Source: Coemansia sp. RSA 1804
Taxonomy: Eukaryota; Kickxellomycota; Kickxellomycetes; Kickxellales; Kickxellaceae
DNA length: 64,000 nucleotides
NCBI GenBank assembly: GCA_027578815.1
Contig: JANBTH010000005.1
Coordinates: forward strand, 1 to 64,000
Direction: 5' to 3'
The position numbers and the translations under genes are program-made. The notes beneath the pieces were generated by a model. It was given only the letters and a program-made list of their open reading frames with translations. It was not told where the DNA came from and searched no databases. Each line of letters begins with the position of its first letter. The first letter of the stretch is position 1. This document shows, one piece after another, positions 1 to 9,836 of this stretch.

Positions 1-642
1 TACTTTACATGCTTAGGTTATAGGTAAACATGCTTGCCAACATTATTGTTGTATTGTTCAAGTTTATATAGACATAATGTTGATGGGTATTGAAACTTTT
101 TTTAACTGAAATGTTTATCCTGGAGGTTACTTCAACTTTTTACCATGTCCATAATGGATAATAAAACAGTACATTGACAACATCATTATTGGCTTTAATT
201 AAATATATTAATAAATTTTTCTTAACATTTGCTTGTTGGGGCTTAAGATTCAATTTATCTATTTATAATTTTTAATTATCATTTCTCTTTTGTAGAAAAA
301 TGTGCAGGAAATTGATTACTAATTAGATGATAGCATCATATGCTTTCAGATTTTAATGCGCCCATTGTTTAATAGCATATTGGCCATTTCCATGTATATC
401 TTTATTAACCCCAATTTTTTGTAAGAAATTAATTAATGTAATTTTTATACCCTGTTTGGGTAATTAACACTACATTGCTATTTATCAACACTTTGTTACA
501 GCATATAAAAAGTTGTTATTTTCTTTGTAGTTTTGTGGAAAAAGCATATCTTTTCAACTTTTTCCTTTACAAATTTGCAAGATACTCTTTAAATTTTAAT
601 TGCATTATCTCTACATTAGATTTCGTTTTTGATAATATAATA
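1..642. other. AT-rich stretch without a recognisable gene
   Basis: The sequence is strongly AT-rich with stops in every frame. I see no conserved coding pattern, tRNA or repeat unit. It may hold the promoter or an upstream exon of the small Cys-rich ORF that follows: a pyrimidine tract ending in TTTGTAG lies near 525 and could be a 3' splice site, which is only a guess. Confidence 0.5.
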
Positions 643-810
643 ATGTGTGGAACATCCTGTCCAACATGTGGTAACAACATTATTGGTGTATGTGGAATTG
701 TGGATAAGAGCAAATGCTCATATACCAAAGGCTCATCAGAGTGCCAAAAATGTTACAATGAGAAGACAAGAAAAAACATGACAGGCAACAGAGTTGGCCT
801 AACTGCATGA
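643..810 (+). CDS. Possible small Cys-rich (CxxC) protein, 55 aa
   Basis: The ORF starts MCGTSCPTCG and has seven cysteines in 55 residues (2, 6, 9, 17, 25, 34, 37), including two CxxC pairs, SCPTC and ECQKC. That spacing resembles a small zinc-binding or disulfide-rich domain. No signal peptide is seen from the internal ATG at 643. The frame stays open upstream to about 475 without another ATG, so a missing 5' exon is possible. It sits alone in an AT-rich island with no neighbour that suggests a role. I do not recognise the family. A chance ORF in AT-rich DNA would rarely be so Cys-rich, but this is weak evidence. Confidence 0.3.
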   Translation: MCGTSCPTCGNNIIGVCGIVDKSKCSYTKGSSECQKCYNEKTRKNMTGNRVGLTA

Positions 811-2475
811 AATTGAGTGAAAATTTTATGGTCATAAATAAACACTGAAAAGCAGCATTTTTATTAGCTAGGATTGACTAGAAATTACTTGCAGTTTTTA
901 TGAGCTGTGCATGAAGCAATTCAGTAATGCTCTAATATGACCTAGTATAATTGATTACATGTATTTAGACCTTGACCTTTGTTTATGTTGTTTGTAGGGC
1001 AACAATAACTACTAACAAATAAAAAACTAAATCAACTTTGAGATAACTAAATAAAATTATAAGAATAATGGAAAAATGATTAAAGTAGAATAATTTTATA
1101 CTTTAGGAATTTTATAATTCTCCTTGGGTTTTGTGAAGAAAAAGTTTACTGATTTGGGAAAGCAGGTATGAAGAATAAAAAAGGGTGGGTTTCTTAATAT
1201 TACACAAGTCGCTCACTATATTGCATATACAAGGAACATGCAATATGTTTGAGTTTAACTATTTGTCTCAATGGCCTTGGTTGTCCAATGTTATATAGCC
1301 ATCAGCCATAAGACTATTGTAATAATGTGTTTGTCTTTAATTATTAATCTCATTTTGAACATAAAAACATTGACTGTCTATTCTACATTTTTGAAAGAAA
1401 GCAATATCTACTACACATTTGCAAGAGTATTGCCAGTTTCAATTACTCAATAAAATGTATAAACTTTAAATTGATAGCAACATGTATGTAAGATATTGTA
1501 TGTGACCAGATCCAATGTTCCATCTTTCAGAATTGCCTACTCAAAAAAATATTCCTTCAAATATTGGCTACTACATGGTGTTGTGAGAAATTGATGTAAT
1601 AATGAGATAATGAGAGTCACAAGGTGAGCCCTCAAGTTTTATACAAAACTGTAATAATTTAATTTATTTAAATATGTTTATCAGATTTTTCCCAACCTTT
1701 CCTAGTTGGGAATTAATCATGTGGTTTAATGTTGCCCCATTTGCTTTCAGATTTTTCTGTGCTCTATGGCAACTAATATAATGGCTATCTCAGCATGTGA
1801 CTTGGAATTTAACTAAATGTATAAAAATATTGTTTTAAATTAAGGGATCTGCCCTCAAGTCTCTGAAAGAGACATCTTTCAGTAGCCTGCACTGAAAGTG
1901 GGGGCAGATCCTGAGGGAGGTTTCAGTGCAGAAACCTGCTATTTATTATTTTTAAAAAAATGATTAATAGATAGTTTAAAATGGAGTTCCCATGACCTGA
2001 CTGTCCTCATTGACTGCATATTTTTAAACACCCAGCAGGCAGCCCTGAGCCATGGCCCATTGCATAGGCTCTGATCCATTTTTATGTTATTCATGATCAG
2101 TGTCCCAATGCATTTGATAGCAATGTCTTCTACTCAAGCATGTCCAGCACTGAGCTGGGAATTCATGTATTTTTTCATAGGCAATGGTTTTAGTGTCTTT
2201 TTCAGTTATTTCTAGAGGTTTGGTGTAATTATTAGTGTATGTATTGGCATAAAGTGTTGCTGAGGTAAAGTTACAATACAGTGGTGCTAACAACTGTATA
2301 AAAAGTTATATAAGTCTTGTATTGTTACTAAAAACTAAGCATAAGCTTAAGTGGAACTAAAGAACTACTCCTAAGATTATGATTTCAGAATGCTTATATG
2401 CATGTTCAGACATTCACATGTTTTTGTACACAATCCTTTGTTACAGACAGCTACAGTCATGCTTATCTTTAAATC
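811..2475. other. AT-rich gene-poor stretch with one nested inverted repeat
   Basis: No convincing coding sequence on either strand. The only structure I can support is the nested inverted repeat at 1845-1930, listed separately. Confidence 0.5.
1845..1930. repeat. Nested, interlocked inverted repeats
   Basis: GGATCTGCCC at 1845-1854 is the reverse complement of GGGCAGATCC at 1902-1911. TGCACTGAAA at 1888-1897 is the reverse complement of TTTCAGTGCA at 1921-1930. The two dyads interlock, so they could form alternative hairpins or a pseudoknot-like fold if transcribed. The segment is visibly more GC-rich than its surroundings. It could be a remnant of a short non-autonomous transposon or a structured RNA; neither can be shown here. 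Confidence 0.55.
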
Positions 2476-2712
2476 CTATGTACTTGCTCTCTCATATTTC
2501 TTTGCAAGATCAGTGTTGTGTGTATCACACATCTTTAATGCACCATTCATGAAGCTAATATCATAAAAACTACTTTTTTTGTTTCCATCTACTTCTACAA
2601 CTTGAATAACCCTCAAGCCATCTTTTTGAGAACTAACTACTTTAACTGCTCCCACACCACCAGTGAGAAAGCCCTTAAGAGCAGTACTACCTGTATTGCC
2701 ATTATTACTCAT
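2476..2712 (-). CDS. Possible small protein, 78 aa, unknown function
   Basis: ATG at 2712 opens a 78-codon frame starting MSNNGNTGSTALKGFLTGG. The N-terminus is Ser/Asn/Gly-rich and contains GGVGAVKVVSS; the rest alternates hydrophobic and polar residues (RVIQVVEVDG) as expected for beta strands. There is no signal peptide or membrane segment. Composition is more protein-like than the other AT-rich frames nearby. An imperfect 17-nt tandem direct repeat of TGCTTGTTGTAGT (2753-2765 and 2770-2782) lies just upstream. I do not recognise a family, and the frame could be a pseudogene fragment or one exon. Confidence 0.35.
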   Translation of the reverse strand: MSNNGNTGSTALKGFLTGGVGAVKVVSSQKDGLRVIQVVEVDGNKKSSFYDISFMNGALKMCDTHNTDLAKKYERAST

Positions 2713-3309
2713 GTTGGTAATTTAAAAGTTTTCTTTCTAAACTGCTGTTGATTGCTTGTTGTAGTAGACTGCTTGTTGTAGTGGATTTTGCTGATAAATC
2801 TTTAATATAAAACAAGAACTAGGCAGACAAATGCAAGGTTTATATAGCAGGCAAATTGTACATGGCCCTTTTGTATGGATGCACATAACTGCTTTTAAAC
2901 AGAATAAGAAAGTAAAAATTAATAAACAGAGCAGAGCAGTCAAAAGCAAATTAATTAAATAGATATAAATAAATATACAGTCAACTCCATTTAAATTAAT
3001 ACAGTTGGTGAATTGCACTTTTATGCAGATAGACAGATTATCATTTTATGATAATAGCCAGTCAAAACATGACTAACTGCTTCATGTGATATATTGCATA
3101 ATTAAATTCAGTGAATGAATCAAATTCCAATCAGCTCCCTGGTCAACTCTGAATTGGGTTATGGTCTCTTCAAGTAATGTTCTGTTAACAGTCTATGTGT
3201 GTCCTAAACCATTAACAGGTGTATATATAGACATATATATGGATATATGTATATGTGTGATGTTTTGACAAAGTTCTTTGAAATTTGTCCATTTTGCATT
3301 TCTTTATTA

Positions 3310-3332
3310 TCACATGATCTTGTATCATGTGA
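3310..3332. repeat. Inverted repeat, 9-bp arms
   Basis: TCACATGAT at 3310-3318 and ATCATGTGA at 3324-3332 are perfect reverse complements around a 5-nt loop. Confidence 0.6.
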
Positions 3333-3549
3333 TCTATGCATAGCCTGATCGAGTATGGCTAAGTTTGTTAATTACAATCCATTCGTTAATCTACTCACAT
3401 AGGATTATTGTTAATCTAGCAGCTCTGTTATGTCATTTTCATTATACATTTTACACTACTATGTATATTAATAAACTACTTCAATATAAAATAATAGAAA
3501 CTCAATAATGAATCCAGATGAACATTTTGAGGGAAGTTCATCTATTTAT

Positions 3550-3575
3550 ATGAATTGAGCATTGTCTCAATTCAT
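3550..3575. repeat. Inverted repeat, 10-bp arms
   Basis: ATGAATTGAG at 3550-3559 and CTCAATTCAT at 3566-3575 are perfect reverse complements around a 6-nt loop. Confidence 0.65.
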
Positions 3576-3659
3576 ACACTTATAATAGTGTACAACATAC
3601 TTGTATACTTGTGTAATTAGATTATCAAGATTATTATTATAATTGATTATATCTTGAGC

Positions 3660-3687
3660 ATATTGCCTGTCCATGGACAGGCAATAT
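3660..3687. repeat. Perfect 28-bp palindrome without a spacer
   Basis: ATATTGCCTGTCCA (3660-3673) is followed directly by its exact reverse complement (3674-3687), centred on CCATGG. No spacer and no mismatch. The GC-rich core stands out in an AT-rich island. It could be a protein-binding dyad, a fused pair of transposon termini or a replication or recombination hairpin; no neighbouring gene decides between these. Confidence 0.75.
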
Positions 3688-5035
3688 AGTGAGAGACTTG
3701 TGTGATCCAACATGGATCCACACTTCTTCTCCCTTTTTTATATCTACCTGCCCAAACCACTGAACCCTTTTCTCTCAAAAACTCACAAAAAATTACAAAA
3801 CTACAAAAGCACAAAAATACTATTTTTATCCTTTTCTTTAGTTTCTTTCTACTAGTTTTTCTTCTTCTCTCTTTTAGCTCTTTCATAGTTTTTTCCTTCC
3901 CCTTTTATTTGTTAGCAGCCATAGTTGCCTTACAAATGACATAAAATAAAGGACAACATCTAAGTGCATATAATATCTTATAATATAGTATAGTCATTAT
4001 AATATACATGAGTATAAGATAATAATATTTTATACTTGCTCATGCTTGAGAACTGAACATGATGTAATGCTTGTGTAAGCATTCCATAGTCTGTAATCTA
4101 TAACATGGACATGCAGACTTGTGTTCACAGTCATACTTGCCAGGAATCTGTAACTGGAGGATGGAGAACAAATGACAGATCTCTTTTAATTTGATAGGGA
4201 GAAAATTGATTTATTGAAGGATCTAATCTGACTAAGAAATACACAGAAAAATCATAATCAAAGAGAAGTAGAAGATAAACTGCCAATTGCCCTTCATGGG
4301 CTCTATCATCTGACCTATCATCCTGTCACCCAAAGGGTGTGGAATAGCTAGATTTTAACATTCAGCCCAGGTCCAGTAGTAGCTACAAACAAGTAGGCAA
4401 AGGTTGTCAGACCTGACCAACAGATCAGTTGAAGAGTGCCCTATTTGTGGCAAAGTTGGAGTGCCTCATCTCCATCTTGCAGCCTTTCATTGTACATGGC
4501 CATTTCAGTATTCTGCCATTCTCATCAGCCTGTGGATTTGTGAAGAGAGATACTGCATGTTTCAGTCACTTCATGATCCAGTGACACTGTTCTGGCATCA
4601 TTGAAGAACTGGATTTGCGATTTATCTGGGCTTCATGGCACACCTTGCACCATTCATAGCACTAGGCTTGCAACTCTGCCACACATAGCATTAGCTGTTT
4701 TTTCCCTTGTGCTGATAGTCATTCTAGTTCTTTAATGTATCGCTTGTCATTGATCTCATTCTGATGGTTCCTTAACACTATCGCTGTTCTTTCATCCTGG
4801 TGTTCAATGTCTCAGAGACATTTGGCCCTCTCCACCACTCTGTCTGTCATTCCATGGAATGCTTTACCTGTGTGCAGGGTAGCTTTGATGAGCCTTTATT
4901 ATTAAAACTTGTGAACTACCCATAAAGTACTAACAGAAATGTAATACAACGTTCTGAATAACAAAGACATGATATTAATGTAATATTTTAAAGTGAGTAT
5001 ACACTTGTCTTTTTAATTATATTACTCTATTTCTA

Positions 5036-6097
5036 ATGAAACTACCGCCAATAAAGAAAATAGTTACTGTCCCACGGGATGCAGACGGCCTGCGAGTAGA
5101 CCGCTTTGTTCACAGCAAGCTGGGGATACCACAAAACCTCCTTTTCAAGCTGTTGCGCAAACGTGCAATTGCACAAATGGATAGTAGTGGCAAACCGCGA
5201 CTCACGACTGGCTCTGACCGTGTCTATCCGGGCATGCAGTTGCAAATTCCTACCGAACTGGTGACGATCTCTACGCCTGAAAAGCCCAAAGCTCCTGTAT
5301 CTAAATCTGAAACGAACACAGCGGCGAAATTCGTGTCAAGAATGCTTCCAGTGCTTTATGAAAACGAATCAGTTGCGGTTTTCAATAAACCAGCGGGGCT
5401 TGCATGCCAGGGCGGAAGCAAAATCAAGTATTCAGTTGACACGCTTCTTGCAAAGATTGACAGTAGCGACGAAACAGGATACCGGCTGGTTCACAGACTG
5501 GATCGCGGAACCACAGGAGCTCTTGCTGTTGCAAAATCTCGGACCGCAGCAAACACTTTGACAAAGGCATTCAGCGACCGCACAGTCGACAAGGAGTATG
5601 TTGCAGTTATTCGAGGCATACCAAAAGCGCTCCAGGGCATGATTACAACGCCGCTGATAAACACCGGCACAAAGACAGTGGCTGTATCGGAAGACTCTGT
5701 AGACGCGAAGCAAGCAAAGTCGGCAATAACAAAGTACAAGACGCTGGCAACTGGAAAGTTCAACAACCAAGATGTTGCACTAATTAGCATAAACATCTTG
5801 ACCGGCCGAAAGCACCAGATCAGAGCCCATTGCGCGCAAGTTCTTGGATGCCCCGTGCTGGGAGATGCAAAGTACACAGTTGGCGAAAAGGAGGCGAACG
5901 AGGTAGATAAATACGATTCCGGTGGCAGTGGTGATGAAAACAGCCAGCAGATTAGCGGCAACATGTTTCTCCATCTCTATCGGCTTTCTATACCACCAGA
6001 CATTTCAGTCAAGGCGCCTTTTCCAAAATCCTGGTCTGACGTGTTCAAACAACTGAACATTCCATTCTCAAAAAAGAAGGGCTCAGCAAACGAGTAG
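5036..6097 (+). CDS. RluA-family RNA pseudouridine synthase
   Basis: A 353-aa protein that should isomerise uridine to pseudouridine in structured RNA. Residues about 16-75 look like a degenerate S4-type RNA-binding segment (DGLRVDRFVHSKLG, then a basic stretch). The catalytic motif HRLDRGTTG is at about 153-161 with the nucleophilic Asp at 156, and the C-terminal family motif GRKHQIRAHC is at about 257-266 followed by GCPVLGDAKY. All are hallmarks of the RluA branch. Among fungal members the compact size is closest to the mitochondrial rRNA-type enzymes (Pus5/RPUSD-like) rather than the multi-domain Pus9/Rib2 proteins, but the substrate is inference. The N-terminus is basic without being a clear presequence. 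ATG at 5036 is the first in frame. Its stop lies only 47 bp from the stop of the next gene, transcribed convergently. Confidence 0.85.
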   Translation: MKLPPIKKIVTVPRDADGLRVDRFVHSKLGIPQNLLFKLLRKRAIAQMDSSGKPRLTTGSDRVYPGMQLQIPTELVTISTPEKPKAPVSKSETNTAAKFVSRMLPVLYENESVAVFNKPAGLACQGGSKIKYSVDTLLAKIDSSDETGYRLVHRLDRGTTGALAVAKSRTAANTLTKAFSDRTVDKEYVAVIRGIPKALQGMITTPLINTGTKTVAVSEDSVDAKQAKSAITKYKTLATGKFNNQDVALISINILTGRKHQIRAHCAQVLGCPVLGDAKYTVGEKEANEVDKYDSGGSGDENSQQISGNMFLHLYRLSIPPDISVKAPFPKSWSDVFKQLNIPFSKKKGSANE

Positions 6098-6144
6098 GAA
6101 CGCATTTTGGACTAAACCCCCAGCGAGGAAAGCCGGTCAACAAG

Positions 6145-7056
6145 TCACAAGCCATCGCCGTAGATATCTAGAATCCGCTGCCTTGCGCGCTTCTTGTTGC
6201 TCTTGTTCTTATTTTCCTTTGTTTCCACCGGTAAAACGTCGCCATCCTCGTGTGCTATTTCGTATTCAGCATCCTTCCGCATCTGTGTAGCTATCGACGC
6301 TGCCCTGGAAACATCGCCGTCCAGCGGCTGTGGTAGTGTCAAACTATCCATTTGTGGGAGCTTTGCAGCCATCTCGCTGGTAAGTTTGTTATCGGATAGA
6401 CTGTCTGGACAGGCTGGGAGACTGGGAAGCCATCTCAGAAGTATCGCGTACAAGGCAGACAAATCCTGGTGCCAGATGCCCAGCAGCAGATGCAAACGGG
6501 ACGAAAGCCCCTGAACCACCAGAGACAATGGCATAAACAGCGTCTGCGCAACCTGGGCAGTAAAGTGAATATACACATTGCAGCATATGGCCTGGATCTT
6601 GCTTACCAGGCGCGCAATATGTGCAATCCTACCGGCAAACGCCGTCATGGAGTGCTGGCAAGGAAGCGCAGCCCAGTTGGATATCTTGCGTGCGCCTTTG
6701 GCTGTTTCTGGACTGTAGAAGGCCTGTGCGATCTGTTCGATCAGCTCCTGTGGCCTGGCCTGTTCCAGTATCCGCAGAGCTCGGCGAAGCTCATAGAGTC
6801 TCCGGAAGTACGTTGCGTTTCTGTGCTGATTCCAATTGCGATAAAAGATGCGTCCCAGCAGCCGGCGGTCGTGCGGAACCTCCTGGCGGGCAAATGTCGC
6901 GCTTAGTCGCATGAACTCGCCGAGACTCTGTGTGTGGTTCCAGCCATCTACGTTTTTAAACACTGGGTTCGGTATGCCGCCCTGGACTGTTTCGAATTTC
7001 GACCGCATCACCGAATGGCACTCTGGCAATGCAAATGCCCTGGCGTCAAAGTCCAT
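6145..7056 (-). CDS. NEPRO/Rmp1-like nucleolar RNA-processing protein (probable)
   Basis: A 303-aa protein starting MDFDARAFALPEC at 7056; the open frame extends upstream only from a non-ATG codon. The recognisable part is residues 61-95, with RLLGRIFYRNWNQHRNATYF, which matches the helical 'L..R..Y+..NQH+...yf+.L....R' signature of the NEPRO N-terminal family and of the RNase MRP subunit Rmp1. The C-terminus ends in a Lys/Arg cluster followed by RILDIYGDGL, the kind of basic-then-acidic tail seen in these nucleolar proteins. Known relatives act in pre-rRNA processing with RNase MRP. TATATATA at 7095-7088 lies about 39 bp before the ATG. I cannot decide between NEPRO and Rmp1; length favours NEPRO. 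The middle is predicted helical without clear motifs. Confidence 0.55.
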   Translation of the reverse strand: MDFDARAFALPECHSVMRSKFETVQGGIPNPVFKNVDGWNHTQSLGEFMRLSATFARQEVPHDRRLLGRIFYRNWNQHRNATYFRRLYELRRALRILEQARPQELIEQIAQAFYSPETAKGARKISNWAALPCQHSMTAFAGRIAHIARLVSKIQAICCNVYIHFTAQVAQTLFMPLSLVVQGLSSRLHLLLGIWHQDLSALYAILLRWLPSLPACPDSLSDNKLTSEMAAKLPQMDSLTLPQPLDGDVSRAASIATQMRKDAEYEIAHEDGDVLPVETKENKNKSNKKRARQRILDIYGDGL

Positions 7057-7399
7057 AGCTTTAGTCGAGTGAATGTACAAAGCAGAATATATATACTGTA
7101 TCAAGAGATGAATGTGTTAGATAGCAATGTTTACGCATTAATCAAGTTAATTTGTCTTGTTCGTTTATCAGGCGAGTAGAAAAATAAAAAATCTTTAATT
7201 AGTAATACACTATCTGCAGGATTAAAGTATGGCTAGCCATCACATGATGGTGTTGGTAGACAAAAGTACAGAGGAAGAAAAAGCATTTGTAACTTGCTGA
7301 AAAGAATGGAGATGGTTTATAACTCGTTCTATGCCGTGCAAAAAAGGGTATCAACAGGACTATGCACCTGTATCCGAGTCCCTTGAGTCACGCTGTGGT
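7057..7399. other. Intergenic spacer between two minus-strand genes
   Basis: AT-rich, with the TATATATA element (7088-7095) of the preceding gene. Downstream of the myotubularin stop at 7400 the remainder should be its 3' UTR. No further feature seen. Confidence 0.5.
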
Positions 7400-9619
7400 T
7401 CACTTGCTTGCTTGCTGCTCAAACGCAGGATCGTGACAGATGAAAAGCGCAGACCAGTACTGAATGTATCCAGGATCGGGAACAATAACTCTGCTGGCAG
7501 CGTCGGGGCTTTCCATATAGAGCTGGTTCTTGTAGATTGAGCTGTTGCCATCAGACATGCGCTGCCATATCCATGACCACAGACTCGTTGTGTTCTGAGC
7601 AAACCCAAGAAACTCGCGCTCCTTCATGTTGTTGCCGATAAAGGTGCCAAACTGCGCTGAATGCAGGTGGTAAAACAGATCAAGCAGAAAGCGCTCATTG
7701 AATTCGAACATGGTCGGATGCTGGACCCAGATCTGGTACACGCAGTCCAGGAACTGCTGGAACACTGGGCTTGTTTCGTGGTCATGCTTGGCCCGACCCA
7801 GCCTGAACGCACTGCCGCCTTTAGAAGCAGCAGCACCAGTCGTAGCTGTAATGGTAGCGGTGGGTGGAGGCGGCGGCACATAGTTTGGCTGCAGCTCAGG
7901 ATACTCGGATACAAACGGATCCAGATTGTCATCGTCCTCAAGGTTGTCGCTGGCAGCCTGGATAGCCGACGAAATGCGAGACTGCACACCACGCAGCGCA
8001 CGCGATGCAAAGCGCCCAAACATGGAGGTTCCAGCCTGCAGAATGTCAGAGGCTGACTCCTCGCCATTGCTGCCGCTGCTGCTATTGTTGCTGTTATTAT
8101 CATCGTTGCTTGCAAGTTTAATGTTGCTGTTGCTGCTGCTGCTGCTTCGGCTGTTTCCGGTGGCTGCAGCGGCCTTTGAGGCGGCACGACTCACTTTGAA
8201 CTTGTCGATGTGGCCGGTGTGGCCGCAGCGTAGCGAAAACTGGTGGCCAAACGAAACCCACTCTTTCTCGACAAGCACGGCAAAGCCCTTTGTGGTGCGG
8301 TAGTATGGATCCAAGCAGAGCTGCGCTAGACTTGTCAGCTGCGCAGTGCGATCCCAGCCATCCGAACAGTGAACCAGCACGTGCCGCCCGGCGTCAATTG
8401 CCTCGACAATCGTCCGTACGCCAACCATAATGTTCTCGATATGCCGCAGCCAGTTGCTTGCCGAGCCCTGGATTCGCGCAACCACGCCGCGACGCCGCTC
8501 TGAGGAATTCTGTTGTGTTTTCTGTTGCTGCTGCTGCTGCTGCTGAAGCTGAAGATCGGCAGCCGGCGCCTCCTGCATCGCATCAACCATCTTGTTCAGC
8601 GCATCGCGCATCACGTGTATGTTGTCGATTCCAAGATACACCTTGCGACATCGCTTGTAATGATCCATGTTTTCAGACCCAGCGCCAACAGCTCTGTTGA
8701 CCACAGCGTTGGTTGTTGGGCGCGCATCGATGATAATGTTGTTCCGTTCGCCACCGCCAAGCCGTGGCGCCACGCCCAGCGGCTCGGATGTTGCCAGAAT
8801 CGCCTCAACCAGCTTCTCGTCCTGCACCGACCGCGCCTGCTTCAGGCCAACCATCGGCTGGCTGGACCGCGTCATGCTTGCTTTGTTCGGATGCAGATAG
8901 CACAGCACGGGGAGCCGCGATTTGCTGCGATGCTTGGCAGCGTAAGTCAGCGTGGTGTCGCTGATCTTTGCCGGCACAACAAGCACTGGCGGATACGTTG
9001 CGCACAGCTGGTACTTGCGGTTAACGTCGCTGAAGCGCCAGAACTGGCCTACGTCCGACGATGCCACGCCTACGCCCATGCGCGCAAACTCCTCCTGCGG
9101 ATTATACAGGCCCCAGCCCCAGCACTCGGCGCCATCGTCTGATTTCTCCTGCTGCTTGTAGTCAAAGGCGTACAGCTGTCCGACTGACGCAACCGTTGCC
9201 AGCCGCTTGATGGATGCGTATACATCGTAGAGTTTCCGCACATCGTCGCATCGCAGCGTAAAGAACAGAAAATGCTGGCACCGCACGTTGATGCAGCCCT
9301 CCAGCGCCCACTGTGCCAGCTCCTCGCTGCTGTACTGGCTGCTGCTGGCGTTGCTTCCTGTGTTGGATTGCTTGTCGTGGTGTTGTCGATGTTGCTGTTG
9401 TTGTTGCTTTGGAAGCAGCTTTGGCGGCCGCACCAGTTCTGCAGAGTGGATTAGAGGGTAGCCCAGCCATAGCTCCATGCCTTCCTCGGACGAGGCTGTG
9501 AAAATTAGGTGGTGAGTCGTCAGATGCAGCGTGCCAACGTACTCTCTGTCGGTTTCCGCGTCGCTGCTTGTGCGCACCAGGCGCATCCGCTCGACCTTTG
9601 TGATTCGAATTTGGTCCAT
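7400..9619 (-). CDS. YMR1: Myotubularin-family phosphoinositide 3-phosphatase
   Basis: A 739-aa protein that should remove the 3-phosphate from PtdIns3P and PtdIns(3,5)P2 on endosomal and vacuolar membranes. Residues about 1-145 form the PH-GRAM domain (REYVGTLHLTTHHLIFTA), interrupted by a Gln/Ser-rich loop. The myotubularin catalytic domain runs from about 155 to 730, with the CX5R loop HCSDGWDRT around residue 419, so the enzyme is predicted active. YPPVLVVP and KGFAVLVEKEWVSFGHQF are further family signatures. Two long low-complexity insertions (polyGln before the catalytic loop; Ser/Asn-rich after it) account for the extra length relative to yeast Ymr1. I chose ATG at 9619 (MDQIRITKVERM); upstream codons lack homology. 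A TATAAATTT element sits at 9646-9638, only 27 bp before this ATG. Confidence 0.93.
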   Translation of the reverse strand: MDQIRITKVERMRLVRTSSDAETDREYVGTLHLTTHHLIFTASSEEGMELWLGYPLIHSAELVRPPKLLPKQQQQQHRQHHDKQSNTGSNASSSQYSSEELAQWALEGCINVRCQHFLFFTLRCDDVRKLYDVYASIKRLATVASVGQLYAFDYKQQEKSDDGAECWGWGLYNPQEEFARMGVGVASSDVGQFWRFSDVNRKYQLCATYPPVLVVPAKISDTTLTYAAKHRSKSRLPVLCYLHPNKASMTRSSQPMVGLKQARSVQDEKLVEAILATSEPLGVAPRLGGGERNNIIIDARPTTNAVVNRAVGAGSENMDHYKRCRKVYLGIDNIHVMRDALNKMVDAMQEAPAADLQLQQQQQQQQKTQQNSSERRRGVVARIQGSASNWLRHIENIMVGVRTIVEAIDAGRHVLVHCSDGWDRTAQLTSLAQLCLDPYYRTTKGFAVLVEKEWVSFGHQFSLRCGHTGHIDKFKVSRAASKAAAATGNSRSSSSSNSNIKLASNDDNNSNNSSSGSNGEESASDILQAGTSMFGRFASRALRGVQSRISSAIQAASDNLEDDDNLDPFVSEYPELQPNYVPPPPPTATITATTGAAASKGGSAFRLGRAKHDHETSPVFQQFLDCVYQIWVQHPTMFEFNERFLLDLFYHLHSAQFGTFIGNNMKEREFLGFAQNTTSLWSWIWQRMSDGNSSIYKNQLYMESPDAASRVIVPDPGYIQYWSALFICHDPAFEQQASK

Positions 9620-9836
9620 TCGCTTATTTGGATCTTTAAATTTATACCAGTGTAATAGAGTGGAAGAAAATGAAGTACATATAAGTAAAAAAAAAGGAAA
9701 ATAAAGAGCAGCGATCAAGGCAGATAAAGAAGAAGAGACAAAGCATAAATGAAATGGAATGGGGGGAACCAAGCGCTGGAAAAGAGAAAGGCGTATAAAG
9801 AGGAAAAGGGGGTTTGATTTTAATTACTTGATCCAG

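Larger units (their letters stand above)
2713..5035. other. AT-rich stretch with clustered inverted repeats and a possible retroelement relic
   Basis: No reliable gene. Three perfect inverted repeats lie between 3310 and 3687 (listed separately). From about 4400 to 4870 the composition becomes less AT-rich and the frame at 4404-4604 contains a CPICGK...H...H...C pattern, but it lacks an ATG. Composition changes sharply at 5036, where the GC-richer gene block begins. Confidence 0.45.

Noticed and set aside
475..642. Upstream extension of the Cys-rich ORF
   Set aside because: It begins with TTG and is an AT-rich hydrophobic translation; only the part from ATG 643 is protein-like.
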